This document shows, in pieces, positions 8,613 through 16,934 of a stretch of 64,000 nt of DNA. The notes beneath the pieces are model-generated. The model was given only the letters and a program-made list of their open reading frames with translations. It made no database searches and was not told where the DNA came from. The stretch spans positions 124,001 through 188,000 of the forward strand of contig LJCX01000034.1 in assembly GCA_001298545.1 (NCBI GenBank). Direction: 5' to 3'. The position numbers and the translations under genes are program-made. Within the stretch, counting starts at the first letter, position 1; each line of letters begins with the position of its first letter. The DNA is from Actinobacteria bacterium OV320 (GTDB lineage: Bacteria; Actinomycetota; Actinomycetes; Streptomycetales; Streptomycetaceae).

Positions 8613-9569
8613 CTAGGCGAGCGGGGACCGACCTGAGCGTTCTTCGGTCGGTGCGAGGGACGCGGCCCGGTCGCCACGGGCGTCGAGGTCGCTGACCAGC
8701 CCCCGCAGCACCGGCCCGTACTCGGGGTGGGCCAGGGCGTGGGCCAGCTGGGCGACGAGGTAGTCGGCCGGGTTGCCGGTGTCGTACCAGCGGCCCTGGA
8801 TGACCTGGCCGTACACCGCGCGGCCGCGGGCGTAGGCGTTGATGGCGTCGGTCAGGTAGATCTCACCGGTCCGGTGCTCGTACCAGCGGCGGGTCTGCTC
8901 GCGCAGTTCGTCGATGATGCCGGGGGTGACGACGTAGCCGCCGATGGCCGCGTACGCCGACGGTGCCCGCGCGGGGTCGGGTTTCTCGACGAGGCCGGTG
9001 ATGCGCAGGGTCCCCTCGCCCAGGTCCTCCTTGACGACGGGGACGCCGTAGCGCTGGGAGTCGGCGGGGGCCATCGGCAGCAGGGCCAGCACCGGGCAGC
9101 CGGTCTGCTCGTAGGCGCGGATCAGTTGCTGGGCGCGGGGTGTCTCGGCGACGAAGACGTCGTCGGGCCACAGGACCAGGACCGGTTCGTCCCCGAAGGA
9201 GCGGGCGGCGTTCAGCACCGGCGTGCCGTTGCCGTACGGACCGCGCTGGTCCAGATAGGTGATGTGGCCCTTGCGAGCCAGCTCGCCGACCTCCTCGACC
9301 GCGTCCGCGTAGGCCGTCCTGCCGTCGGCGCGGAGCTGCTCGACGAGGGCCGGGTTGGGGCGGAAGTGGTCCTGGATCAGGCTCTTGCCGCCCGATACGA
9401 CGATGGTGATGTCGGTGATGCCCGAGTCCACCAGCTCGCGCACGGTGTGCTCGATCACCGGCTTGTCGCCGACCGGGAGCATCTCCTTGGGGATGGCCTT
9501 CGTGAGGGGCAGCAGCCGCGAGCCCAGGCCGGCGGCGGGGATCACGGCCCGGCGGATCGTCGGCGCCAT
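8613..9569 (-). CDS. galU: UTP--glucose-1-phosphate uridylyltransferase
   Basis: Makes UDP-glucose from UTP and glucose 1-phosphate for glycan and cell-envelope precursor synthesis, in the cytoplasm. The nucleotidyltransferase signature AAGLGSRLLPLTKAIPKEML (about residues 12-31) and the GDKPVIEHTVRE block are clear, as are WPDDVF, VEKPDP and the TGEIYLTDA region. Length 318 aa, near the usual 300. ATG 9569 has GGGGGAGGG upstream and overlaps the TetR stop (TGATG), so it is translationally coupled to the regulator. A paralogue in an AKR/TetR operon is an unusual setting for galU; it may be a secondary copy. Confidence 0.88.
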   Translation of the reverse strand: MAPTIRRAVIPAAGLGSRLLPLTKAIPKEMLPVGDKPVIEHTVRELVDSGITDITIVVSGGKSLIQDHFRPNPALVEQLRADGRTAYADAVEEVGELARKGHITYLDQRGPYGNGTPVLNAARSFGDEPVLVLWPDDVFVAETPRAQQLIRAYEQTGCPVLALLPMAPADSQRYGVPVVKEDLGEGTLRITGLVEKPDPARAPSAYAAIGGYVVTPGIIDELREQTRRWYEHRTGEIYLTDAINAYARGRAVYGQVIQGRWYDTGNPADYLVAQLAHALAHPEYGPVLRGLVSDLDARGDRAASLAPTEERSGRSPLA

Positions 9570-10165
9570 CAGGCCCTCCCCCGCAGTCCGCGCACCAGCA
9601 GGTCCACCAGCGCCGTGAAGTCCTCCTGGGCACCCGGTCGCTCCCACACCCGGTGGTAGCCGGGGTCGTGGAAGCGTCCGGTGGCCTGGAAGACGGCGCC
9701 GGCGGTGGTCCTCGGGTCGGGGACGGCGAAGTCGCCCGACGCCACTCCCGCCTCGATGATCCGGGTGAGCTGGCCGGTCAGGTCGGCGAGGTGCTCACCG
9801 ACCACCTCGCCGGTCTCCCCGGTCAGGACCATGTAGGTGGCGAACAGCTCGGGGTCGTCGCCCGCCTTGCGCCGCTTGGCCTCGAAGAGGGCTGCGAGCC
9901 AGTCGCGCAGCCGGGTCTCCGGGGCGCGTGTCCCGTCGGCGGTGATGGCGGAGAGGGTCTCGGACGTACGGTCCAGCCACCGCTTCGTGACCGCCTCGCG
10001 CAGCGCCGCCTTCGTCCGGAAGTGCCGGTAGACGCTGCCGTGACTGACGCCGAGCGCGCGGGCCACGTCGACCACGGTGGCCTTGGCCGGGCCGTGGCGG
10101 CGCAGCACCTCCTCGGTCGCCTCGAGGATGCGCTCGGCGGTCAGGGTCTCGGTGGTCGGTGACAT
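9569..10165 (-). CDS. TetR-family transcriptional regulator
   Basis: Cytoplasmic repressor-type regulator, 198 aa. The N-terminal HTH (ERILEATEEVLRRHGPAKAT, VVDVARALGVSHGSVYRHF, about residues 10-50) is canonical; the C-terminal ligand domain is of the YjdC/TetR_C type (FATYMVLTGETGEVV, VFQATGRFHDPGYH). ATG 10165 begins MSPTTETLTAERIL. It lies 25 bp after the aldo-keto reductase and overlaps galU, so one operon is likely. The 30-bp palindrome at 11221-11250, before the first gene, is its probable operator. Confidence 0.9.
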   Translation of the reverse strand: MSPTTETLTAERILEATEEVLRRHGPAKATVVDVARALGVSHGSVYRHFRTKAALREAVTKRWLDRTSETLSAITADGTRAPETRLRDWLAALFEAKRRKAGDDPELFATYMVLTGETGEVVGEHLADLTGQLTRIIEAGVASGDFAVPDPRTTAGAVFQATGRFHDPGYHRVWERPGAQEDFTALVDLLVRGLRGRA

Positions 10166-10190
10166 GCTCAGACCGTACCCGGAGGGCGGG

Positions 10191-11201
10191 TCAGCGCTCG
10201 CTGTCGAGGTGGGCCATCGCGGCGGCCGAGTAGCGTTCACCGGCGGCCGCGTCGGCCGGGACGGCGTCCTCGATCGCGGCGAGGTCGGCGGCCTCCAGGA
10301 CGACGTCCAGCGCGCCCAGCGACTCCGCCAGCCGCTCCCTGGTGCGGGCGCCCACCAGGGGCACGATGTCCTCGCCCTGGGCGAGCACCCAGGCGATCGC
10401 GATCTGCGCGACGGAGACGCCCTTCTGCTCGGCGATCTTCCGCAGGGCCTCGACCAGGTTCAGGTTGTGCTGGAGGTTGTCGCCCTGGAAGCGCGGCGAG
10501 TAGAGCCGGAAGTCGTTCGCGGCGAGCTTGCGGTCGGGGGTGAAGTGCCCGGAGATCAGCCCGCGCGACAGCACGCCGTACGCCGTGATGGAGATCCCCA
10601 GCTCCCGGGTGACCGGCAGGATCGACCGCTCGATGCCACGCGAGATCAGCGCGTACTCGATCTGGAGGTCGGCGATCGGCGCGGTGGCGGCGGCCTTGCG
10701 GATGGTCTCGGCGCCGACCTCGCTGAGGCCGATGTGCCGGACGTACCCCTTCTCGACCAGCTCGGCGATCGCGCCGACCGTCTCCTCGATCGGTACGTCG
10801 GGGTCGAGCCGGGCGATGCGGTAGACGTCGATGTGGTCGACGCCCAGGCGCTGGAGGGAGTAGGCGGCGAAGTTCTTCACGGCGGCCGGACGGCCGTCGT
10901 AGCCGCTCCAACCGCCGTCCGGGTCGCGCAGGGCGCCGAACTTCACGCTCACCTGCGCCTGTTCGCGGCGGGCGGAGGGCGCGGAGCGGAGCGCCTCGCC
11001 GATCAGCAGCTCATTGTGGCCCATGCCGTAGAAGTCGCCGGTGTCCAGCAGTGTCACGCCGGCCTCGAGGGCGGCGTGGATCGTCGCGATCCCCTCGGTC
11101 CGGTCCGCGTCGCCGTACAGCGCGGACATGCCCATACAGCCGAGGCCGAGGGCGGAGACCTGGGGACCGGTGGTGCCGAGGGAACGGGTTCGCATCGTCA
11201 T
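10191..11201 (-). CDS. Aldo/keto reductase
   Basis: NADPH-dependent oxidoreductase of the AKR superfamily, 336 aa, cytoplasmic. Visible family features are LGLGCMGMSALYG near the start, the catalytic LLDTGDFYGMGHNE (Asp and Tyr) and the Lys in VSVKFG. The stretch usually holding the catalytic His (LH) here reads YRIARLDPDVPIEET, as in the large ARxDP-type subgroup of bacterial AKRs. The NADP site GARTRERLAESLGAL sits near the C-terminus. ATG 11201 is chosen; ATG 11195 is close behind. First gene of the putative AKR-TetR-galU operon. Substrate unknown. Confidence 0.9.
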   Translation of the reverse strand: MTMRTRSLGTTGPQVSALGLGCMGMSALYGDADRTEGIATIHAALEAGVTLLDTGDFYGMGHNELLIGEALRSAPSARREQAQVSVKFGALRDPDGGWSGYDGRPAAVKNFAAYSLQRLGVDHIDVYRIARLDPDVPIEETVGAIAELVEKGYVRHIGLSEVGAETIRKAAATAPIADLQIEYALISRGIERSILPVTRELGISITAYGVLSRGLISGHFTPDRKLAANDFRLYSPRFQGDNLQHNLNLVEALRKIAEQKGVSVAQIAIAWVLAQGEDIVPLVGARTRERLAESLGALDVVLEAADLAAIEDAVPADAAAGERYSAAAMAHLDSER

Positions 11202-11220
11202 ACCCACCAGCCTGGCATGA

Positions 11221-11250
11221 CAGCTGACAGATTTCAACATCTGTCAGCTG
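11221..11250. promoter_or_regulatory. 30-bp perfect palindrome, likely TetR operator
   Basis: CAGCTGACAGAT (11221-11232) and ATCTGTCAGCTG (11239-11250) are perfect 12-bp arms around TTCAAC. It sits 20 bp upstream of the AKR start on the transcribed side. Such long dyads are typical TetR operators, and the operon encodes a TetR. Confidence 0.75.
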
Positions 11251-11261
11251 ATAGCTGTCAC

Positions 11262-11296
11262 CTGTCATCTGCTGTCTGTCATCTGCTGTCTGTCAT
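11262..11296. repeat. 14-bp tandem repeat, 2.5 copies
   Basis: CTGTCATCTGCTGT at 11262-11275 and 11276-11289, then CTGTCAT. Each copy carries the TGTCA core of the neighbouring palindrome, so the array may add weak regulator half-sites or be slippage-derived. Confidence 0.75.
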
Positions 11297-11417
11297 TCGG
11301 TATCTGTCCGGTCGACGGGACGGGAGGTCCGAGGACAATGGGAGATGTCGGTGCGCAGTCACCTCGGCGGCGCCTGCCGCCGGCCGAGCGGCCCTTCGCG
11401 CCGCCATGGAGGCTGCC

Positions 11418-12524
11418 ATGAGCATCCGCATCGCCACCTTCAACATGGAGAACCTCTTCCGCCGACCCACGGCCTTCCGCATCGCGGACCCCGTGAAGCG
11501 CAAGAAGATCCTCGACGACTTCGCCGAGCTGGTCTCTCTCCTGGACAAGCAGGAGTACACGGACGACGACAAGACGAAGATCGCCGCGATCATCAAGCGG
11601 CACCGGGCCTTCGAGATCGACCCCGAGAACCCGCCGCCGATCTTCATCAACCAGGCCCGTCCGGGCAAGGACTCCGGGCTGTTCAAGCCGCCCGAGTCGG
11701 GAGATGCCATCACCATCACCGCCGCGGGCCGTTCCGCGTGGGCCGGTTGGGCGGAACTGGGGCAGGACGACTTCGAGATGGACACGGTGACGAACACCGG
11801 CCGGGTGGTCTCGGAGGTCGACGCCGACGTCCTGCTCACCGTGGAGGTCGAGGACCGGCTCACCCTGGAGCGCTTCAACACGCAGGTACTGGCCGGGGCG
11901 CTCGGCAGACGGCCCTACCCCTACGCCATGCTGATCGACGGCAACGACCCCCGCGGCATCGACATCGGGATCCTGAGCCGTCACCCGATCACATCCGTCC
12001 GGTCCCACATCTTCGACACCGGTCCGGACCGCCCCGACCTGCGCCTCTTCAGCCGCGACTGCCCCGAGTTCGAGATCGAGCTGGACGGCACGCCCCTGGT
12101 GCTCCTCGGCAACCATCTCAAGAGCAAGTTCCAGGACAACCCGAAGCTGCGGCTCGCGCAGGCGAAGCGCGTCGCGGAGATCTACAAGGCCGCGCTGGAG
12201 CGCACCCCGCACGTCGTCGTCGCCGGAGACTTCAACGACGACCCGGACAGCGAGGCGGTCGCGGTGCTACGGGACACCGGGCTGCGGGACGTGATGAACC
12301 ACCGCTCCTATCGCGGCCTGCCCGGCACCCACCGGACGTGCAAGTCCGAGCGGGAAAAGCTCGATTACCTCATGCTCCCGCCGGCACTGTGGCCGGAAGT
12401 GCAGCACGTCGGCCTGGAGACCCGCGGAATCTCCGAGGAAGGCATCAAGTCCTTCGACGAAGTGACGTCGAAGGTCAACTCGGCGTCGGACCACGCCGCG
12501 CTCTACACGGACGTCGACCTGTAG
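11418..12524 (+). CDS. Endonuclease/exonuclease/phosphatase-family protein
   Basis: Metal-dependent phosphoesterase of the EEP (DNase I-like) fold, 368 aa, no signal peptide. Conserved blocks are present in order: IATFNMENLFRR (N-terminal Asn), EVED with the catalytic Glu, GIDIGILSRHP, NHLKSK, VVAGDFNDDPDSEA (Asp and Asn), and the terminal SDHAALYTD with the catalytic Asp-His. Family members cleave nucleic acids or phospho-inositides and lipids; the substrate here is undetermined. ATG 11418 follows GGAGG with 6 nt. Convergent with the DUF397 gene, overlapping it by 22 bp. Confidence 0.88.
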   Translation: MSIRIATFNMENLFRRPTAFRIADPVKRKKILDDFAELVSLLDKQEYTDDDKTKIAAIIKRHRAFEIDPENPPPIFINQARPGKDSGLFKPPESGDAITITAAGRSAWAGWAELGQDDFEMDTVTNTGRVVSEVDADVLLTVEVEDRLTLERFNTQVLAGALGRRPYPYAMLIDGNDPRGIDIGILSRHPITSVRSHIFDTGPDRPDLRLFSRDCPEFEIELDGTPLVLLGNHLKSKFQDNPKLRLAQAKRVAEIYKAALERTPHVVVAGDFNDDPDSEAVAVLRDTGLRDVMNHRSYRGLPGTHRTCKSEREKLDYLMLPPALWPEVQHVGLETRGISEEGIKSFDEVTSKVNSASDHAALYTDVDL

Positions 12525-12706
12525 GCCCCGACGAAGCAGGCCCAGGCCTCCGGCCCGAAGGCGAGCACGCCCCGTCCGGGGTCCTTGCTGTCCCGGACGG
12601 GGACGAGGGAGGGGTGGCGGTCGGCGACTTCGAGGCAGGCGCCGCCGTCCTGATTGCTGTAGCTGCTCTTGCGCCACGCAACACCGCTCAGGTCGATGGC
12701 TCGCAC
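12503..12706 (-). CDS. DUF397-family small protein
   Basis: A 67-aa protein with the hallmark WRKSSYSNQDGGACLEVAD followed by VPVRDSKDPGRGVLAF and a final W-x-x-F helix. DUF397 proteins in Streptomyces are encoded next to Scr1/WhiJ-type XRE regulators and modulate them; direct function of this copy is not known. Its start lies 19 bp inside the upstream XRE gene, indicating coupled translation. The 3' end overlaps the convergent EEP gene. Confidence 0.9.
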   Translation of the reverse strand: MRAIDLSGVAWRKSSYSNQDGGACLEVADRHPSLVPVRDSKDPGRGVLAFGPEAWACFVGAYRSTSV

Positions 12707-13530
12707 AGAACTTCCTCCAACAATCGCCGGATGAACACACGCGATTCGTCCGGGGAAAGGGCCAAATCGCGTACCAGATCGTATCTGAGCTGGAGCCGTT
12801 CGACCTTGGCTGTTTCCTGAACCAGCTCGCCCGCGTAACCGGTCTCCACCCAGGCAACGGTACTGCCGTCAGGTTGCCGCAAGAAGACTGTGTCGGTGTT
12901 CGACAAAGCGTGAAGTCCCGTCGAGAACGGCAGGACGTGAAGGGTCACTTTCTTGCGCTCACCCATAGCCAACAGGTGCTCCAACTGCCCGCGCCACTCG
13001 CCGGAGTCACGCAGCGTCGTACGCAGCACCGACTCGGAGAGGATCGAACGGAAGCGCGGCGCATCCTCCGTCACCAGCAGCTGGCTGCGCCCCATGCGTG
13101 CCTCGACTTGCCCTGTCAGCTCCTCCCCATCCAAGCCACCCGCTTCCAGGAACTCGCGTGCGTAGCCCGGGGTTTGCAACAAACCGTGCAGGTTCGCCGA
13201 GGCGTAGTGCCACAGACTGACCGCCTCGGCCTCCAACTCCATATACCGCCGATACTGCTCCTTGAACTGCGACGGATCCGCCACCGCCAGTTCCCACAGC
13301 GTGAGCAGCATCGGGGCCGTGCCGTAGTGCTGGTCCAGCGCCTCAACGATCTCCGGGCTGCCCAGGCTCTGGCCGCCCTCCATCTTCCCGAACGTCGACG
13401 CGTTCCAGCCCAGCACGACTTCCAACTGCCGCAGGCTGTCCCCCTTCTCGGTCCGCAGGAGGCGCAGCTCTTCGGCGAATCGTCGCCGGGGTTCCTGGCT
13501 ACGGCCCGTGATCACCCGCCTGGACGGCAT
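12688..13530 (-). CDS. Scr1/WhiJ-type XRE-family regulator (DUF5753)
   Basis: 280-aa regulator. The N-terminal XRE HTH (RRFAEELRLLRTEKGDSLRQLEVVLGW, NASTFGKMEGGQ) is followed by the DUF5753 domain common in actinobacteria (LEAEAVSLWHYASANLHGLLQTPGYARE, RMGRSQLL, LHVLPFSTGLH, VAWVETGYAGELV). These regulators work with DUF397 partners and influence development and antibiotic production in Streptomyces. Start ATG 13530. Divergent from the small protein at 13695, making the three-gene arrangement seen at many whiJ-like loci. Confidence 0.92.
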   Translation of the reverse strand: MPSRRVITGRSQEPRRRFAEELRLLRTEKGDSLRQLEVVLGWNASTFGKMEGGQSLGSPEIVEALDQHYGTAPMLLTLWELAVADPSQFKEQYRRYMELEAEAVSLWHYASANLHGLLQTPGYAREFLEAGGLDGEELTGQVEARMGRSQLLVTEDAPRFRSILSESVLRTTLRDSGEWRGQLEHLLAMGERKKVTLHVLPFSTGLHALSNTDTVFLRQPDGSTVAWVETGYAGELVQETAKVERLQLRYDLVRDLALSPDESRVFIRRLLEEVLCEPST

Positions 13531-13694
13531 CCAACCCTCCGGAATTTGTGGAATATGCGCTGCCCGACGACGCCGAACCCCACGTCAGCGGCGCGCCGAC
13601 CCCGATCGCGGGCCATCCTGACGACAACCCCCACCACGCAGAGTAGCCCAACTGTCACAATTAGTATGTAAGTTGGGTGAAAGGAGCGAAAGAC

Positions 13695-14084
13695 ATGCAC
13701 GACACGCAGCACGAGCCGGGCGCCCTGCTCTACGACCCCGCGACGGACAAGGTCGGCGAGTACCAGGACCGGTCCGGGCCCTACGCGATGCTGCGGCCCG
13801 TCGGCGGCGGCCGCGAGTGGCAGGCCGATCCGGCGACGTTGCGGCCGGCGACCGCCGAGCAGCGGCTGAGCGCGGGCGTACGGGCGGCGAACCGGCGCGC
13901 GCGGACCGACGCGCCGTTCATGGTCGGTATCGGCACGCCCCGTCCGCCCGCGCCGGAGCCGGACTGCGCCGAGTGCGACGACCTGGCATCGAAGCGGGAC
14001 AGCGCCCGCGCGGCGCACGACTGGAGCGCGGAGACCGACGCGAACGTGCTGCTGCGGGGCCACCGGCGAGAACGGCATGAATGA
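13695..14084 (+). CDS. Small hydrophilic protein of a WhiJ-like locus
   Basis: 129-aa protein with a pattern I associate with genes beside Scr1/DUF397 pairs: PGALLYDPATDKVGEYQDR, GPYAMLRPVGGGREWQADP, then LSAGVRAANRRAR and a CAECD motif followed by a charged helix. No enzymatic motif or membrane segment. ATG 13695 has AAGGAG 8 nt upstream; GTG 13677 is less likely. A promoter-like TAGTAT/TATGTA lies at 13662-13670. Probably controlled by the divergent XRE gene; biochemical role unknown. Confidence 0.8.
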   Translation: MHDTQHEPGALLYDPATDKVGEYQDRSGPYAMLRPVGGGREWQADPATLRPATAEQRLSAGVRAANRRARTDAPFMVGIGTPRPPAPEPDCAECDDLASKRDSARAAHDWSAETDANVLLRGHRRERHE

Positions 14085-14328
14085 TCGTTAACAGGCCAGG
14101 TCGACACGGAGCGTGATCAAGCAGGGCCGCTCATCCCGCGAACCGAAACGGACCGGTGACGATCACGCACTGTCGACATACCGACTCCGCCTGTTCACAG
14201 CGCGCCGTGCGCGCCCCGCGCCCGCCCCTGAACCACACGGCCTGTAACTGTCCGCATTGGATCTAGTGCGTTGAGTAATCAGCCTCGTAGGGTCAAAGCG
14301 TCGCCAACACCGCATCCCTGGAGGATTC

Positions 14329-15300
14329 GTGGCAAGGTTCCGCACTCGACTGGCCCTTCTCGGCTCGGCCGCGGCTCTCACCGCCGGCGCCCTCGCTCCC
14401 GCCCAAGTCGCCGGGGCGCAACCCGCCGCCGCGGCGTCCTACGAGTGGGTCGCCCTGGGCGACTCCTACACCGCCGGCGTCATCCCGGCGGCAGGAGAGG
14501 TCTTCGAGATCCCCCGAGACGGCTGCGAGCGCACCGACCTGTCCTACCCGCAGGTCATCGACCGCGATCTCGGCTCGCTGATCGAGCTGACGAACGTCAG
14601 CTGCGGCGCCGCCACCATCGAGGACGTCACCTTCAACGCCCAGCAGCCGATCGGCCGCCACCTGCCGCCCTTCTCCGAGGACCCGGACTACCCGTTCCCC
14701 CCGGTGCCTCCCCAGTCCGAGGCGGTGCACCCCGGCACCGATGTGGTCACCGTCGGCGTGGGCGGCAACACCCTCGGGTTCGCCGAGATCCTCTTCACCT
14801 GCCTTCAGCTGGGCGACGGCAGCGGCGGCGCGGGCACGCCGTGCCGGGACGACCTCGCCGACAACATCCCCGGCCGGCTCGCCAAGGTGAGCAAGGACTA
14901 CGACGACATGCTCGCCACCCTGCACGAGCGCGCCCCGCACACCAAGGTCGTGAACGTCGGCTACCCCACGGTCATCCCGGAGGACACGTCCAAGTGCCGC
15001 TACAACGACTGGGAGCAGTTCGCCTCGATCACCCCGGGAGACCTGGACTGGCTGCGCAACGACGTGCTCGGACCGCTCAACGCCACCATCGAGAAGCGGG
15101 CCGGTGAGCACGGCGACGCGTTCGTCGACCTCGCCCCCTCCTCCCGGAACCACAGCGTCTGCGACGCGGGCAAGTGGGTGGAGGGCGTCTTCACCACCTT
15201 CCCGACCGAGGTGGCCTTCGTTCACCCCAACGCCAAGGGCCACAAGAACGCCGCCGATCACGTCGCCGTGGCGATCCTGAACGCCCTGGGCGTGAACTGA
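14329..15300 (+). CDS. Secreted SGNH/GDSL esterase-lipase
   Basis: Extracellular hydrolase of 323 aa. A Sec-type signal peptide (basic MARFRTR, hydrophobic core, AxA sites near residues 28-37) precedes the mature enzyme. The nucleophile block is VALGDSYTAG (Ser46), the oxyanion Gly/Asn is in GVGGNTLGF, and the C-terminal block VHPNAKGH supplies the catalytic His (about 299). Six cysteines fit the three-disulfide pattern of Streptomyces SGNH lipases. The start is GTG 14329, four nt after GGAGG. A strong hairpin follows the stop. Likely acts on acyl esters or lipids outside the cell. Confidence 0.92.
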   Translation: MARFRTRLALLGSAAALTAGALAPAQVAGAQPAAAASYEWVALGDSYTAGVIPAAGEVFEIPRDGCERTDLSYPQVIDRDLGSLIELTNVSCGAATIEDVTFNAQQPIGRHLPPFSEDPDYPFPPVPPQSEAVHPGTDVVTVGVGGNTLGFAEILFTCLQLGDGSGGAGTPCRDDLADNIPGRLAKVSKDYDDMLATLHERAPHTKVVNVGYPTVIPEDTSKCRYNDWEQFASITPGDLDWLRNDVLGPLNATIEKRAGEHGDAFVDLAPSSRNHSVCDAGKWVEGVFTTFPTEVAFVHPNAKGHKNAADHVAVAILNALGVN

Positions 15301-15312
15301 CCCGCACACGCG

Positions 15313-15355
15313 CGAGGCCGGCCCCGACGGGTACTCCCCGTCGGGGCCGGCCTCG
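15313..15355. terminator. Strong bidirectional terminator hairpin
   Basis: A perfect 19-bp stem (15313-15331 with 15337-15355) and a 5-nt loop TACTC sits between the convergent lipase and glyS genes. It would serve both strands. Confidence 0.9.
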
Positions 15356-15377
15356 GTGTGCCGGGTGCCGCAGGCGG

Positions 15378-16760
15378 CTAGGCGCCGATCAGGCGGCCGG
15401 CGAGGTAGCTCTCGATCTGGTCGAGGGAGACCCGCTCCTGCTTCATCGAGTCACGCTCGCGGACGGTCACCGCGTTGTCGTCCAGGGTGTCGAAGTCGAC
15501 GGTCACGCAGTACGGCGTGCCGATCTCGTCCTGGCGGCGGTAGCGGCGGCCGATGGCACCGGCGTCGTCGAACTCGATGTTCCAGTTCTGGCGCAGCGCG
15601 GCGGCGAGACCCTTGGCCTTGGGCGACAGCTCCGGGTTGCGGGACAGCGGCAGGACCGCGACCTTCACCGGGGCCAGGCGGTGGTCGAGACGCAGCACCG
15701 TCCGCTTCTCCAGCTTGCCCTTGGCGTTGGGCGCCTCGTCCTCGATGTAGGCGTCGAGGAGGAAGGCCAGCATCGCGCGGCCGACACCGGCCGCGGGCTC
15801 GATGACGTAGGGGGTCCAGCGCTCCTGGGCCTCCTGGTCGAAGTAGGAGAGGTCCTGGCCGGAGGCCTTGGCGTGGGCGGAGAGGTCGAAGTCGGTGCGG
15901 TTGGCGACACCCTCCAGCTCGCCCCACTCGTTGCCGCCGAACTGGAAGCGGTACTCGATGTCAGCGGTGCGCTTGGAGTAGTGGGAGAGCTTCTCCTTCG
16001 GGTGGTCGTACCACCGCATGTTCTCCTCGCGCAGGCCCAGGCCGGTGTACCAGTTCCAGCGCTGCTCCATCCAGTACTCCTGCCACTTCTCGTCCTCGCC
16101 CGGCTTGACGAAGAACTCCATCTCCATCTGCTCGAACTCGCGGGTGCGGAAGATGAAGTTGCCGGGCGTGATCTCGTTGCGGAAGGACTTGCCCATCTGC
16201 GCGATGCCGAACGGCGGCTTGCGGCGCGAAGTGGTCTGCACCTGGGCGAAGTTGGTGAAGATGCCCTGGGCGGTCTCGGGGCGCAGGTAGGCGATGGAGC
16301 CGGTGTCCTGCGTGGGGCCGAGGTGGGTGGAGAGCAGCCCCGAGAACTGCTTGGGCTCGGTGAACTGGCCCTTGTTGCCGCAGTTGGGGCAGTTCACGTC
16401 CGCCAGGCCGTTCTCCGGCAGGCGGTGGTGCTTGGCCTCGTACGCCTCTTCCAGGTGGTCCGCGCGGAACCGCTTGTGGCAGGAGGTGCACTCGGTCAGC
16501 GGGTCGGAGAAAGTGGCGACGTGGCCGGAGGCCACCCAGACCTCGGGGGCCAGGATGACGGACGAGTCGATGCCGACCACGTCCTCGCGCGACGTCACCA
16601 TGTAGCGCCACCACTGGCGCTTCAGGTTCTCCTTGAGCTCGACACCCAGCGGTCCGTAGTCCCAGGCGGCCTTCTGGCCGCCGTAGATCTCACTGCACGG
16701 GAATACGAAGCCACGGCGCTTGCTCAGGCTGACGATGGTGTCGATCTTGTCGGCGGCCAC
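15378..16760 (-). CDS. glyS: Glycyl-tRNA synthetase (single-subunit, class II)
   Basis: Charges tRNA-Gly with glycine using ATP; cytoplasmic homodimer of the archaeal/eukaryotic-like type found in actinobacteria. 460 aa. Class II motif 2 is at FRNEITPGNFIFRTREFEQMEMEFF (give or take residues 185-210), motif 3 at EPAAGVGRAMLAFL, and a four-cysteine zinc site is formed by CTSCHKRF and CPNCGN. The N-terminal VSLSKRRGFVFPCSEIYGG is family-typical. The GTG at 16760 is the start. Shares the intergenic region with znuA, whose zinc need is of interest because this enzyme binds zinc. Confidence 0.96.
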   Translation of the reverse strand: MAADKIDTIVSLSKRRGFVFPCSEIYGGQKAAWDYGPLGVELKENLKRQWWRYMVTSREDVVGIDSSVILAPEVWVASGHVATFSDPLTECTSCHKRFRADHLEEAYEAKHHRLPENGLADVNCPNCGNKGQFTEPKQFSGLLSTHLGPTQDTGSIAYLRPETAQGIFTNFAQVQTTSRRKPPFGIAQMGKSFRNEITPGNFIFRTREFEQMEMEFFVKPGEDEKWQEYWMEQRWNWYTGLGLREENMRWYDHPKEKLSHYSKRTADIEYRFQFGGNEWGELEGVANRTDFDLSAHAKASGQDLSYFDQEAQERWTPYVIEPAAGVGRAMLAFLLDAYIEDEAPNAKGKLEKRTVLRLDHRLAPVKVAVLPLSRNPELSPKAKGLAAALRQNWNIEFDDAGAIGRRYRRQDEIGTPYCVTVDFDTLDDNAVTVRERDSMKQERVSLDQIESYLAGRLIGA

Positions 16761-16896
16761 GGTGCTCTCTTCATAACGACGACGGGCGGCGAAGCGAGAT
16801 GCGCTTCCAGAGAAGACTTCAGGGTACCGGCGGGGACTCCCCCTCGACCAAATCGGATCCCTACCCAGACCCTTACCCAGCCGTTACCAGGCCTTG

Positions 16897-16926
16897 TTGA
16901 CAACGGTTTCCATATTTGTTGAAAAT
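16897..16926 (+). promoter_or_regulatory. Promoter of znuA
   Basis: A consensus -35 TTGACA (16897-16902) lies 18 nt before a -10-like GAAAAT (16921-16926). Transcription would begin about 7 nt later at or near A16934, the first base of the znuA ATG, giving a leaderless message. This fits the absence of a Shine-Dalgarno. Confidence 0.6.
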
Positions 16927-16934
16927 GACTGTCA
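16920..16934. promoter_or_regulatory. Zur box overlapping the znuA start
   Basis: TGAAAATGACTGTCA matches the Zur-box consensus I recall for Streptomyces (TGAAAATGATTTTCA) at 13 of 15 positions and is dyad-symmetric at its ends. It covers the -10 and the first base of the ATG, so bound zinc-loaded Zur would block transcription initiation. zur itself lies at the end of the same cluster. Confidence 0.7.

Noticed and set aside
14085..14328. tRNA or small RNA gene in the spacer before the SGNH esterase
   Set aside because: No cloverleaf, CCA end or T-loop consensus visible; only a probable promoter for the esterase.
16761..16896. T-box riboswitch upstream of glyS
   Set aside because: I looked for the T-box core and a specifier loop in the glyS leader and saw neither.
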